From contig JBGPHT010000062.1 in the NCBI GenBank assembly GCA_041484525.1, positions 1-40,947 of the forward strand: DNA of 40,947 nucleotides, read 5' to 3'. Position numbers and translations under genes: made by a program. The DNA is from JBGPHT01 sp041484525. Its GTDB lineage: Bacteria > Acidobacteriota > Terriglobia > Bryobacterales > Bryobacteraceae. The notes under the pieces are model-generated. The model had not been told where the DNA came from, searched no databases, and was given only the letters and a program-made list of their open reading frames with translations. Positions 15,706 through 24,364 of the stretch are shown here, in pieces (positions within the stretch are counted from its first letter, which is position 1; every line of letters begins with the position of its first letter).

Positions 15706-16995
15706 ATGACCGGCGACCTTCCGCGTAAACTGGGGCTTCTCGATTCGCTCGCGATCGTCGTCGGGTTGGTCATCGGGGGCGGCATTTTTCTGGTGCCGAA
15801 CCTGGTGGCGCAGAACCTGGGGACTGTGCCCGGCATCCTCGGAGTATGGATCTTCGCCGGCGTGGTGTCGTTTTTCGGCTCGCTGGCCTGCGCCGAGCTG
15901 GGGTCGGCATTCCCCGATACCGGCGGCCAATATGTGTTCCTGCGCGAGGCGTATGGACCGCTGGCGGGCTTCGTCTGCGGCTGGTCGGCGTTCACGGTGA
16001 CGCGCAGCGCGCAGGTTGCGTGGCTGGCAGTAATTTTCCCGTTCTACGTTTCGTACTTCATTCCACTGGGACCGGCGGGTTCGAAGATACTCGGGCTGGG
16101 GGCCATCGCGGTCTTCACTTGTATCAACTATCGCGGCGTGACGGCGGGCGCGCTGGTACAGAAATGTTTCACGCTGGCGAAGGTGGCCGGACTGCTGACG
16201 ATCATCGTGAGCGCGTTTCTTCTGGGCCACAGCGCGCCACCTGCTGTCTCTACCGTCGGATTCTCCGCCAGCGGTTTCGGAGTAGCGCTGATCTCGTGCC
16301 TGCTGGCATACGACGGCTGGGTGGGGCTGAGCTTCGTCGCCGGCGAAATCCGCGACCCCAAGCGGAACGTGCTACGCGCCCTGGCATTCGGCAGCATCAT
16401 CTGCATCGCCATTTACGTGCTCGCCAATATGGCTTACCTGCGCGTGCTCTCCATCCCGGAAATCGCCGCCAGCGATCGCGTGGGCGCGGCTGCCACCGAG
16501 CGCGTCCTCGGACCAGCGGGCGGCAAACTGGTTTCCGCCATCATTCTGTTTTCCATCCTCGGAGCGCTTAATGGCTGCATTCTGACCAGCCCGCGCATGT
16601 ATTTCGCGCAGGCGGCGGACGGCCTGTTTTTCCACCGCTTCGCCGAGGTCCACCCGCGCTACCGCACGCCCGGTTTCGCGGTGGCGGCACAGGGCGTGTG
16701 GTGCGCCGTCCTGCTGCTGAGCGGCTCCTACCGCAGCCTGGCCGACTACGCCATGTTCGGAATCTGGCTGTTCTATGCGCTGATGGTGGCGGCCGTGATC
16801 GTGCTCCGCAGAAGGCAGCCGGACTTGCCGCGCCCGTACAAGATGTGGGGATACCCCGTAACGCCGCTGCTCTTCGTCGTCATTGCGGCGGGCTTTCTGG
16901 CCAACATGCTGGCGACGCGGCCGCTGCCGGCGCTGGCGGGACTCGGGCTGATGGCGACCGGGATTCCGGTCTACTTTATCTGGGCGCGGCGGTAG
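15706..16995 (+). CDS. APC-superfamily amino acid permease (SteT/LAT-like)
   Basis: 429 aa, about 12 transmembrane helices. TM1 carries the classical motif GLVIGGGIFLVP, and TM3/loop FPDTGGQYVFLREAYGP and YDGWVGLSFVAGEIRDPKRN match the APC signatures best known from SteT-type exchangers and LAT-like transporters. It probably exchanges or imports neutral amino acids across the inner membrane. It is divergent from the ADOP permease (47 bp between start codons) and overlaps the convergent MetX-like gene by 20 bp at the 3' end. It differs clearly from the first APC permease at 948-2291, which lacks GGGIF, so the two belong to different subfamilies. Substrate is not deducible from sequence. Confidence 0.9.
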   Translation: MTGDLPRKLGLLDSLAIVVGLVIGGGIFLVPNLVAQNLGTVPGILGVWIFAGVVSFFGSLACAELGSAFPDTGGQYVFLREAYGPLAGFVCGWSAFTVTRSAQVAWLAVIFPFYVSYFIPLGPAGSKILGLGAIAVFTCINYRGVTAGALVQKCFTLAKVAGLLTIIVSAFLLGHSAPPAVSTVGFSASGFGVALISCLLAYDGWVGLSFVAGEIRDPKRNVLRALAFGSIICIAIYVLANMAYLRVLSIPEIAASDRVGAAATERVLGPAGGKLVSAIILFSILGALNGCILTSPRMYFAQAADGLFFHRFAEVHPRYRTPGFAVAAQGVWCAVLLLSGSYRSLADYAMFGIWLFYALMVAAVIVLRRRQPDLPRPYKMWGYPVTPLLFVVIAAGFLANMLATRPLPALAGLGLMATGIPVYFIWARR

Positions 16996-18067
16996 CTGTC
17001 GTAGTGTTTTCCGATTCCTTCAGCAGCTCCGCCAGGTAGTTGCCCCAGATCTTGGGCAGCGAATGCGTGCCGTGGCCGCGTGTCTGGTCGCTGGTCGGAA
17101 TCAGGATGTAGCGGCCCCGCTTGACACGCTTGATCTCGCGCTCCAGTATCCCAAGTTCCGGCGGGTTCACCTGGTCGTCGGCGGAATTGATGGCGTAGAG
17201 CGGCGCCTTGATCTCCTCCAGGTGCGGCGCCGGATTGTAATCGCGCGAGCACTCGTAGGCGTAGAGCATGTCGTTGGGATCGGTGCGCGCCGCCTGCGTC
17301 CCGTAGAAGCGCCGCTCGAACGCCTGGTCGGCCTGCTCGCGCGTAGGCGACTGCTTGAGCAACTGCAGCGGGCTCGACGTCATCATGAACAGCGCGAACT
17401 GCGCGGGGAACATGCCCTTCAGCGGCTTGGTGTACTCGCCGTCATTGAACTCGGGGTCCTTGCGTAGGGAGTCGATGACCATCTTGCGCAGCATGCGGTT
17501 GCGCCCGCCGATCTCGACCGGCGCCGAGGCCAGCGGCATCAGCGCGTCCATGAAATCCGGGTACATGTAGCCCCACAGCCAGGTGTGCATGGCGCCCATC
17601 GAGGTGCCCATCACGAGGCGCATGTGGTTCACGCCGAGGCCCTCAGTCACCAGCCGGTACTCGCCGCGGACCATGTCTTCATAGGTGTACTTGGGGAATT
17701 TCTGGTGCAGTCCGTCGCTCGGCTTGCTGGATTTTCCGTGACCGATATCGTCCGGAAGAATGATGAAGTATTTCGTTGCATCCAGCAGTTGGCCCTCGCC
17801 GAACAGCTCACCGCCAAAGTTCTGCGAAACAAATCCGCGGCCGCTGCCCCCGGTGCCGTGCATGACGATCACGGCATTGCGCACCACGCCCGCCGCGTCC
17901 TTCACCGGATTGCCCACGGTGGTGTAGTGGATGCGCAGTTCCGCCATGGTCTCGCCGCTGGCGAACTTGAAATCCTTGGCGATGAAGTCGCCTTCGACCG
18001 GCGTAGGAAAAGTGGCGCCCCACGCGGAGGCGCCAAGCAGCAAAGCCAGGGCGGAAATTCGGAGCAT
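16976..18067 (-). CDS. Secreted alpha/beta hydrolase, homoserine O-acetyltransferase (MetX)-like
   Basis: 363 aa. The Sec signal at 1-17 (MLRISALALLLGASAWG) is unusual because true MetX acyltransferases are cytoplasmic. The alpha/beta hydrolase fold shows nucleophile elbow GTSMGAMH (Ser), acid NSADDQVNPPE (Asp) and GHGTHS (His). The MetX-like features are ELRIHYTTVG at the N-terminus, VMHGTGGSG as the oxyanion strand, DDIGHGKSS and the helical lid after YMYPDFMDALMP. Since it is exported and has no methionine-pathway neighbours, an esterase or amidase role is more likely than acetyl-CoA-dependent acyl transfer; this is inference. The 3' end overlaps the convergent permease gene by 20 bp. A TAGCAT box lies 7 bp before the ATG. 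Confidence 0.82.
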   Translation of the reverse strand: MLRISALALLLGASAWGATFPTPVEGDFIAKDFKFASGETMAELRIHYTTVGNPVKDAAGVVRNAVIVMHGTGGSGRGFVSQNFGGELFGEGQLLDATKYFIILPDDIGHGKSSKPSDGLHQKFPKYTYEDMVRGEYRLVTEGLGVNHMRLVMGTSMGAMHTWLWGYMYPDFMDALMPLASAPVEIGGRNRMLRKMVIDSLRKDPEFNDGEYTKPLKGMFPAQFALFMMTSSPLQLLKQSPTREQADQAFERRFYGTQAARTDPNDMLYAYECSRDYNPAPHLEEIKAPLYAINSADDQVNPPELGILEREIKRVKRGRYILIPTSDQTRGHGTHSLPKIWGNYLAELLKESENTTTATAAPR

Positions 18068-18074
18068 GCTACGA

Positions 18075-18080
18075 ATGCTA
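18075..18080 (-). promoter_or_regulatory. Candidate -10 box (TAGCAT), possibly leaderless start
   Basis: On the minus strand TAGCAT ends 7 bp before the ATG at 18067 of the MetX-like gene. No Shine-Dalgarno sequence is visible between them. Confidence 0.35.
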
Positions 18081-18121
18081 GCGCAGATTCCGGCGGCAGC
18101 GCCACCGAGCTGGCGTGTGAT

Positions 18122-18973
18122 TCAGCGGATACGCTTCCGAACCACGAGCGCGAGTCCACTCAAAGCCAGGATCAGGCTGGCGGGCTCGGGGATCTCATTC
18201 CCGGACAGCGAAAAAGCGGTGTTGAACGTCGGCGGCGTCGTGCCTCCCACAATGTCCATGCCTACGCGCAGCCAGTCGGGATCGAGAGCGGCATCACGGG
18301 TCCACGCCTGCAGGTCGGGAGCGAATGGCGTCGTTCCAGCTCCACTGATTGGCCTCGACGCAGATAGCCAATAGAATTGCGCGCCGTTGGTAAGCGCCAC
18401 TTGCGGGACAAAGAAATAGTGATCGGGCGGCAGGCTGAAGGGAAGAGTCAGGGTGACATTAATCTGGACCTCCTGACCGGTAATCGCGCCGTTGCCGCCC
18501 GTGGTTTGGGTGGGAGATGGATGGATCCCTCCGGGCTGGACACTGTTGAGCGCGGTGAACGTTGCGGCCAATATCGAAGTCGTGAAGTTCAACTCACCTA
18601 TGACGGCGCTGTCCCGCGAGTCAAGCGCCACATCGGAAGGAGAATTGGTACGCGTCGGCACGTTCGGAATTCGCACGGTGTTGGAATCCGCGGGAAACAC
18701 ACGGTAGATTTCCAGTACCAGGTCCGAGATGCTGGGCGTGCCGCCGGTTCCGGGCACCAGCAGGCCCACGAACGACGCTGCATTGATGATGGTCTGCGAA
18801 CCCAGGACAAAATCGTCACCGGCTTCAATTTCGAAGCTGCCGGGCGTGTCGGGCCGCGTGGCGATGGCCATCAGGTTGTTGGGTGTCAGGTTGTTGTAAA
18901 TAACGGCTGAGAACGCCGGCATCGCAAACATGGCCAGCAGGGCGGCAGAAGAGAACGAAACTTTGGTGCGCAT
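18122..18973 (-). CDS. PEP-CTERM sorting-domain protein of unknown function
   Basis: 283 aa from ATG 18973. It has a Sec signal (VSFSSAALLAMFAMPAFSA), a beta-rich secreted body, and at the C-terminus the tripartite PEP-CTERM signal: PEPAS, a hydrophobic helix (LILALSGLALVV), then RKRIR. The family is known to be anchored and processed by exosortase EpsH-type enzymes during exopolysaccharide/envelope assembly. Start choice: GGAGG at 18981-18985 is 7 bp before ATG 18973, whereas another in-frame ATG at 18979 is only 1 bp from it. The body has no domain I recognise. No exosortase gene lies in this window, so it must be encoded elsewhere. The 5' region to 19161 (about 188 bp) holds no gene. Confidence 0.85.
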   Translation of the reverse strand: MRTKVSFSSAALLAMFAMPAFSAVIYNNLTPNNLMAIATRPDTPGSFEIEAGDDFVLGSQTIINAASFVGLLVPGTGGTPSISDLVLEIYRVFPADSNTVRIPNVPTRTNSPSDVALDSRDSAVIGELNFTTSILAATFTALNSVQPGGIHPSPTQTTGGNGAITGQEVQINVTLTLPFSLPPDHYFFVPQVALTNGAQFYWLSASRPISGAGTTPFAPDLQAWTRDAALDPDWLRVGMDIVGGTTPPTFNTAFSLSGNEIPEPASLILALSGLALVVRKRIR

Positions 18974-18980
18974 GAACATC

Positions 18981-18985
18981 CCTCC
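18981..18985 (-). promoter_or_regulatory. Shine-Dalgarno GGAGG with two in-frame ATGs
   Basis: GGAGG on the minus strand is followed by gATGttcATG. The spacing (7 bp) supports the second ATG at 18973. The same layout precedes the other PEP-CTERM gene at 23238. Confidence 0.7.
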
Positions 18986-19161
18986 GAAAAAATCGATTTC
19001 AGTCTGAGGTGGGCGTCGCAGTTGTGGCGCGCGATCGTCCCTCACCCTTGCGTATCAGGTATGGTCAGTTTCGCAGCGAAGGGCCCGAGCAGCAAGTTAT
19101 TTTCTCGTTAAGGCTTCGCAATTCGTGCGGCTCAATACGCAGCAGAAGGGCGATGTGTGAA

Positions 19162-19812
19162 CTACTGCGCAACGGGCCGTTTGAGCCGCCAGCGATCGTA
19201 TCCCGTCCGCAACGCCACCACCCAGATCACGGCTGTGGCGTATCCGGCGAGCACATCGCTCGGGTAATGCACCCCCAGGTAAATGCGTGAGAGTCCGATA
19301 AGAAATGCCAGCAGCGCGGCCGCTGTCCAGATGGCGATCCGGCGCGCGTGAGATTTCATCCGTACCGTGAGGATCGCGGCCAACACTCCGTAGAAGCACG
19401 CGGAGGCGACGGAGTGGCCGCTGGGAAAGCTGTACGTGATCGGCTCCGCATATCCGAAGAAGGCCTCTGGACGCGCGCGCCGGAAGACCAGCTTCAGGAT
19501 TTCGTCCAATACCTCGGCGCCAACCGCGGCGACAACCAGCATCACGGCCGCGTGCCGTCTGCCTTGCTGGACGAGCCTCCACACCAGGACGATGGAAACG
19601 GTCACGAGCCATACCGGCGCGCCGAGCTCCGTAATGCCCCGCATGAGGGAGGTCAGGGGCGGCGAGGCGAGCGCGTGCACGCCATTGCGGATGGTCGCGT
19701 CGAACCAGATGGTTTCGTTCTGCAGCACGGCACTGGCAAGCCAGCCGAACAACGCAACCGCCAGCGCCGCGGCCACGAAACCCTCGATCCAGATCCACTG
19801 GCGTGTCTGCAT
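19162..19812 (-). CDS. PAP2-family membrane phosphatase
   Basis: 216 aa, about six transmembrane segments. All three catalytic motifs of the PAP2 family are present: KLVFRRARP (KX6RP), PSGHS, and SRIYLGVHYPSDV (SRX5HX3D). Enzymes of this type dephosphorylate lipid phosphates such as phosphatidic acid, phosphatidylglycerol phosphate or undecaprenyl diphosphate, with the active site on the periplasmic side. It is preceded by GGAG on the minus strand within about 10 bp of the ATG. It lies between a PEP-CTERM gene and a divergent TonB-dependent receptor gene (103 bp gap) and has no obvious operon partner. A link to undecaprenyl-phosphate recycling with the glycosyltransferase at 2278-5832 is only speculative because they are far apart. 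Confidence 0.9.
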   Translation of the reverse strand: MQTRQWIWIEGFVAAALAVALFGWLASAVLQNETIWFDATIRNGVHALASPPLTSLMRGITELGAPVWLVTVSIVLVWRLVQQGRRHAAVMLVVAAVGAEVLDEILKLVFRRARPEAFFGYAEPITYSFPSGHSVASACFYGVLAAILTVRMKSHARRIAIWTAAALLAFLIGLSRIYLGVHYPSDVLAGYATAVIWVVALRTGYDRWRLKRPVAQ

Positions 19813-19915
19813 GCCTACTCCACTCTACCGTTGAACAGCCCTGCCGGAGAGCGGTTGGTGAAGCGGCACGCGCTGCCGCCGGCGACCGGACTTATGCCAA
19901 AATGGGGCATTCCTC

Positions 19916-22900
19916 ATGCGAACCGCGCTGTTTGCCATTTCTACGTTTGCTCTCGCACTTCAGGCCCAGACGCCACTCGGAATAGTCACGGGGCTGGCCA
20001 CGGACCCGTCGGGCGCGGTCGTGGCGAATGCGTCCGTAACACTGAGCAGCCAGGAGACTGGCCTCAAGCGGACGGCGTCAACAAATTCGAGCGGTATCTA
20101 CTCGTACCTTAATCTGCCGCCGGGCACCTACCGTCTGGGCGCCGAGGCCAAGGGGTTCCGGCCCATCGAAACGCGAGCCTTCCCGGTCAGCCCCTACCGC
20201 ACGGTGCGGCAGGACCTGGCGTTCGAAGTGGCTACGGCCACGTCGGAAGTAGTGGTAACCGACGCGGCATCCACGGTTATCCAGAGCGAGACGCCATCCG
20301 TCGGCTCGCGGCTACTGACGAAACAGATCATCGAACTGCCGACGAACCTGCGCACGGTGTCGAAGAATTCGGGCGATTCCGGGCTGATCTCGGGGGTTCT
20401 GCCGCTGACGGTGCCGGGCGTCGTCCAGGTGGGCAACGGCGCCAAGTGGCTGTCCCCCGGCGCGGGCGCGTCCAGCATGAAGGTGAAGGTGGACGGCATC
20501 GAGACCACCTTCGGCAATTTCGGCAGCCCGGATAATGTTTCGCAGCCCTCGGTCGAGGCCATCGAGGAGTTCACGGCGAACGTACTGACCACGCGCGCGG
20601 AATTTGGCGGCATGGGCACGGTGACTTCCGCCACGAAGTCCGGCACCAACGAGTTTCACGGGAACGTCTTCTGGTACATGCGCAACAGCGGCACCGACGC
20701 GCGGCCCTTCTTCGCCATCGCCAAACCTTTTCAGAACCTGCACGAGTACGGCGGCACGCTGGGTGGGCCCATCCAGAAGGAGCGCACTTTCTTCATGGCG
20801 GATTTCGACGGCGTGCGCGGCGTCGCGGCCACGCTGTTCACTCCGAGCGTCCCGACGGTGGCCATGCGCGGCGGCGATTTCACCGGGCAGGCGGCGCTGC
20901 GCAATCCGTTCACCAACCAGAATCCGTTCAGCGGCGCCACCATTCTCCCGAGCTTCCTTAGCCAGCAGGCGGTGAAGGTGCAGAGTCTGTTTTTCCCGCT
21001 GCCCAATTTCGGAGCGCCTAGGCTAACGGCTTCGAATTACCGTGCCTTTTTCAACGGCCCCGAGGTGCATCGCATGGAAGAGTTTCGCCTCGATCATGCG
21101 TTCACCATGCGCAACACGGTGTTCCTTCGATACCAGAACAAGAAGGACGATTACCAGATTCCGGGCGCGCGCTCGCCACTGCCGCCGACCACTGTCGGCA
21201 CATCCGACAACATCCGCCGCGTGAATTTCTGGACACTGGGCGATGTCGCCACGCTGCGGCCCAACCTGGTGAACGAGTTTCGCGCGGGCGTGGTGATTCT
21301 GGTTTCGGCCTCGAGTTCCAACTTCACGGGGCAGAATATGCTGGCGCAGGTCGGCATCGCCGGACTGCCCGACCGCGGCCCTGTGAACAGCTTGCCGTTC
21401 TTTTCGATTTCCGGATTCAGCAACAACAACATCAACCTGCTAAGCCCGGTGAACGACGGGCACGCGCAGTTCGCCGACAACCTGAGCTGGGTGCACGGGC
21501 GCCACTCCGCGAAGTTCGGCGTGGAAGAGATCAACTGGTTCGTGAATCGCTACATGCCCAACAACTCGGGCAATCCGATCTTCGGCAGCTTCGCTTTCAC
21601 CGGCACTTTCACCGGCAATGCGTACGCCGATTTTCTGCTGGGCCTGCCCGCCACAGTGACGCGCCGTGAACCGTTCCAGGCGCAGTACAATCGATTCCGC
21701 GACTGGGCCGGCTACGCGCAGGACGATTTCAAAATCACGCCGCGCCTGACCCTGATGTACGGGCTGCGGTATGAATACAACGGTCCGGCATACGCACTCA
21801 ACGACAACCTGTATTCGTTCGATCTGGCGACGGGCAAGATCGTGGTGCCGAGCCAGGCGGGCGTGAAATACGTCAGTGCGCTCTTCCCTTCGACGTTCCC
21901 CATCGAAACCGCCGACCAGTTGGGCGCCGGCCGGTCGTTGCGCAACGGAGACAAGAACAACTTGGCGCCGCGCTTCGGTTTTTCCTGGCAGGCGGACAAA
22001 AGCGCGAAGACCGTAATCCGCGGCGGATGGGGCGTCTACTATTCGCATTACTCGGGTAATGTGCCGGGCGGTCTCTCGGCGGGACCGTTCGCGGCCACCA
22101 CTGTCAGCACCAACAGCATCGTCAACGGGCAGCCGCTGTTCACGCTGGCCAACCCGTTCGCCACGCCGGGAGCGCCCGGCACGCTCGCGTTGAAGGCTGT
22201 CGCGCCGCGCCTACTCAACAGCTACACGCAGCAGTACAGCCTGTCGATTGAGCGGGAGCTCACGCGCGATCTCGGCCTGCGCGTCAGTTACATCGGGTCG
22301 AAAGGTACGCAGTTGCCGTATCGCCGCGACGTGAACCAGCCGGCGGCTTCGACGCTCGCGTTCAGCGCCGCGCGCCGCCCGTATCCGCTCTTCAACACCA
22401 TCGACTACGCTGACAACGGCGCCAACATGCTGTACAGCGGCCTGCAGACGCAGGTGACGAAGCGGTTCTCGAAAGGCCTGCTGTTTAACTCCACCTGGAC
22501 CTGGGCGAAAGAAATCAGCGACACCGACGACACCGACGATTTCGAGCTGAACAACCTGATCGAGAACAGTTACAATCGCCGGCGCGATCGCGGCAATGTC
22601 TACTCGGTGCCGCGGCACCAGTGGATGAACAATGCCCTCTACGAATTGCCGTTCGGCCGCGGCAAGCTGCTCGGCGGCTGGCAGCTCAACACGCTCCTCA
22701 ACCTGAGCACCGGGAACTGGTTCACGCCCTTGTTCAGCGGCACCGACTCGTCGCACGTCAGCCTGACGAATTGGCGTCCGGATGTGGTGACGCCGGGGAT
22801 CGCGATGCCGCGCACGCTGGATGCGTGGTTCGACCGCAATGCGTTCGGCACGCCAGCGAGCGGCAGCTTTGGAAATGCCGGGCGCGGAATCGTCGAGGGG

Positions 22901-23155
22901 CCGGGCTACGTGCTCTGGAATTTGGGGCTGCAGAAGACCGTGCGGTTGGAGAGGTTCGGGTCGATCGTGGCAGTAGCGTCGTTCCAGAACGTCTTGAACC
23001 ACACTAACTACGGCGAGCCCTCGACTGGCGGTAGCCCGCTGCCGGGACAGGTTGTGGTGAACAACACCAACGGCGGCAAGATCACTGCTACGCACATCTT
23101 CCCGCCGGCGGGCAGTCCGCGAACCGGGCAGTTGGGACTGCGATGGAATTTCTGA
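19916..23155 (+). CDS. Oar-like TonB-dependent receptor with carboxypeptidase-regulatory domain
   Basis: 1079 aa. Sec signal at 1-18 (MRTALFAISTFALALQAQ). Residues ~20-105 form a CarboxypepD_reg/CNA_B-like beta-sandwich (GIVTGLATDPSGAVVANASVTL, GIYSYLNLPPGTYRL). A plug-like domain follows (SMKVKVDGIETTFGNFGSPDN, then EFTANVLTTRAEFGG and ATKSGTNEFHGNVFWYMRN). A large beta-barrel extends to the last residue, Phe (GLRWNF), as is usual for outer-membrane barrels. Acidobacteriota carry many such Oar-like receptors for uptake or docking of peptides, glycans and other large substrates; the ligand here is unknown. It is a single gene with its own upstream region, divergent from PAP2. The next gene starts 82 bp later. 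Confidence 0.92.
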   Translation: MRTALFAISTFALALQAQTPLGIVTGLATDPSGAVVANASVTLSSQETGLKRTASTNSSGIYSYLNLPPGTYRLGAEAKGFRPIETRAFPVSPYRTVRQDLAFEVATATSEVVVTDAASTVIQSETPSVGSRLLTKQIIELPTNLRTVSKNSGDSGLISGVLPLTVPGVVQVGNGAKWLSPGAGASSMKVKVDGIETTFGNFGSPDNVSQPSVEAIEEFTANVLTTRAEFGGMGTVTSATKSGTNEFHGNVFWYMRNSGTDARPFFAIAKPFQNLHEYGGTLGGPIQKERTFFMADFDGVRGVAATLFTPSVPTVAMRGGDFTGQAALRNPFTNQNPFSGATILPSFLSQQAVKVQSLFFPLPNFGAPRLTASNYRAFFNGPEVHRMEEFRLDHAFTMRNTVFLRYQNKKDDYQIPGARSPLPPTTVGTSDNIRRVNFWTLGDVATLRPNLVNEFRAGVVILVSASSSNFTGQNMLAQVGIAGLPDRGPVNSLPFFSISGFSNNNINLLSPVNDGHAQFADNLSWVHGRHSAKFGVEEINWFVNRYMPNNSGNPIFGSFAFTGTFTGNAYADFLLGLPATVTRREPFQAQYNRFRDWAGYAQDDFKITPRLTLMYGLRYEYNGPAYALNDNLYSFDLATGKIVVPSQAGVKYVSALFPSTFPIETADQLGAGRSLRNGDKNNLAPRFGFSWQADKSAKTVIRGGWGVYYSHYSGNVPGGLSAGPFAATTVSTNSIVNGQPLFTLANPFATPGAPGTLALKAVAPRLLNSYTQQYSLSIERELTRDLGLRVSYIGSKGTQLPYRRDVNQPAASTLAFSAARRPYPLFNTIDYADNGANMLYSGLQTQVTKRFSKGLLFNSTWTWAKEISDTDDTDDFELNNLIENSYNRRRDRGNVYSVPRHQWMNNALYELPFGRGKLLGGWQLNTLLNLSTGNWFTPLFSGTDSSHVSLTNWRPDVVTPGIAMPRTLDAWFDRNAFGTPASGSFGNAGRGIVEGPGYVLWNLGLQKTVRLERFGSIVAVASFQNVLNHTNYGEPSTGGSPLPGQVVVNNTNGGKITATHIFPPAGSPRTGQLGLRWNF

Positions 23156-23178
23156 TACAAGCTCTTTGCGATTTAACA

Positions 23179-23206
23179 TTGCATTTCGCTCACCCGACGC
23201 TATTCT
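23179..23206 (+). promoter_or_regulatory. Weak sigma70-like promoter candidate for the second PEP-CTERM gene
   Basis: TTGCAT (23179-23184), a 16-bp spacer and TATTCT (23201-23206) lie between the receptor stop and the PEP-CTERM start, which would give a leader of about 25 bases containing the Shine-Dalgarno sequence. Matches to consensus are only 3/6 and 4/6. Confidence 0.25.
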
Positions 23207-23225
23207 GATTCCGGCAAGACTCTCT

Positions 23226-23230
23226 GGAGG
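23226..23230 (+). promoter_or_regulatory. Shine-Dalgarno GGAGG with two in-frame ATGs
   Basis: GGAGG is followed by gATGagcATG. The 7-bp spacing supports ATG 23238 over ATG 23232. It matches the layout at 18971-18985. Confidence 0.7.
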
Positions 23231-23237
23231 GATGAGC

Positions 23238-24308
23238 ATGCGTCTGTTTTCTCTCGTATTGGCCGGTACAATCGCGGCGTCGATGGCGACCGCGGGTCCG
23301 GTTGGCTTCGTCGTCAACACCCTCGCAACCAATGCGAGCGACGGCGATCTCGTCAACGCATGGGGCCTGGTCGCTACCGCGGGCAGTCCCTGGTGGATCG
23401 GCGCCAACCAAACGGGTAAGGCGCTCGTCTATAACGCCGCTGGCGTCAAGCAGGGATTGGTGGTCGCAATCCCTGGGGACGGCAGTGTGACCGGTGTCAC
23501 AACCAACCCCAATTCCGCGGCCGGCAGTTTCAACGGCGACCTGTTTCTGTTTGACTCCGAGGACGGAACCATTTCGGGCTGGCGCGGTGCTCTGGGAACC
23601 ACCGCCGAGACCCTGCAGGTGGCGAGCGACGCGAATGTCTACAAGGGTCTCACGTACGGCAGCACGGGCGGCTTCGACTATCTGTATGCGGCGAACTTCC
23701 GCGCGGGCACGATCGACGTCCTGCGCGGCACCGGAGCACCTGCGCTCTCCGGCAACTTCACCGATCCGAACTTGCCTGCAGGCTTCGCTCCCTTCAACGT
23801 GCAGGCGATCGGCGGCACGCTCTACGTCACCTACGCGAAGCAGGACGCGACCAAACACGACGACGTGCCGGGACTTGGGAACGGCTTCGTGGACACGTTT
23901 ACGCTGAATGGGCAATTCATCCGAGAGCTGGCGGCCGACGGCGCGCTGAATTCTCCATGGGGATTGACGATCGCGCCCTCCGGCTTCGGCGAACTCGGCG
24001 GCGATCTCCTGGTGGGCAACTTCGGTGCCGGCATGATCCACGCCTACGATACCTCGACCGGCGCGCTCGTCCAGACCTTGCAGGACAGGAGCGGAAATCC
24101 GATCGCGATCGACGGGCTCTGGGCGCTGCAGTTCGGCAATGGTGCAGCGAACAACGGTCCGACGGGCACGCTGTTCTTCACCGCCGGCCCCGACGACGAG
24201 AGCGGCGGCCGGTTCGGCAACCTGGTGCCCGCGCCAGAGCCGGGCACGTGGCTGGCAGCCGCGGCCGGCCTGCTCATTTGCGCCGCAAGGGCCAGATATC
24301 GGCGGTAA
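23238..24308 (+). CDS. TIGR03118-family PEP-CTERM protein (beta-propeller-like)
   Basis: 356 aa. Sec signal (LFSLVLAGTIAASMATAG) and then a repetitive beta-rich body with several NHL/SMP-30-like blades (LVNAWGLVATAGSPWWIGANQ, VTTNPNSAAGSFNGDLFLF, NSPWGLTIAPSGFGELGGDLLVGNFG). This pattern is characteristic of the TIGR03118 family. The C-terminus carries PEPGTW, a hydrophobic helix and RARYRR, a PEP-CTERM sorting signal. Expected to be exported and processed by an exosortase. Catalytic activity is unknown. Start chosen from the Shine-Dalgarno spacing; earlier in-frame codons at 23166 and 23232 are less likely. It lies between the receptor and aldehyde dehydrogenase genes, in the same direction, but no functional link is evident. 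Confidence 0.87.
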   Translation: MRLFSLVLAGTIAASMATAGPVGFVVNTLATNASDGDLVNAWGLVATAGSPWWIGANQTGKALVYNAAGVKQGLVVAIPGDGSVTGVTTNPNSAAGSFNGDLFLFDSEDGTISGWRGALGTTAETLQVASDANVYKGLTYGSTGGFDYLYAANFRAGTIDVLRGTGAPALSGNFTDPNLPAGFAPFNVQAIGGTLYVTYAKQDATKHDDVPGLGNGFVDTFTLNGQFIRELAADGALNSPWGLTIAPSGFGELGGDLLVGNFGAGMIHAYDTSTGALVQTLQDRSGNPIAIDGLWALQFGNGAANNGPTGTLFFTAGPDDESGGRFGNLVPAPEPGTWLAAAAGLLICAARARYRR

Positions 24309-24352
24309 TCCCTGCCGGCCCAGACGCGCACCGGCGCTCAGAGGCATGGTGT

Positions 24353-24358
24353 CAGAAT
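24353..24358 (+). promoter_or_regulatory. Candidate -10 box (CAGAAT) before aldehyde dehydrogenase
   Basis: CAGAAT ends 6 bp before the GTG at 24365. Neither a Shine-Dalgarno sequence nor a -35 box is visible. It deviates at the first base from the TANNNT pattern seen before other genes. Confidence 0.28.
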
Positions 24359-24364
24359 GAAGTT

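Noticed and set aside
23957..24364. 136-residue N-terminal extension of the aldehyde dehydrogenase
   Set aside because: It overlaps the TIGR03118 gene in another frame; the dehydrogenase family starts at SINPATGE next to GTG 24365.
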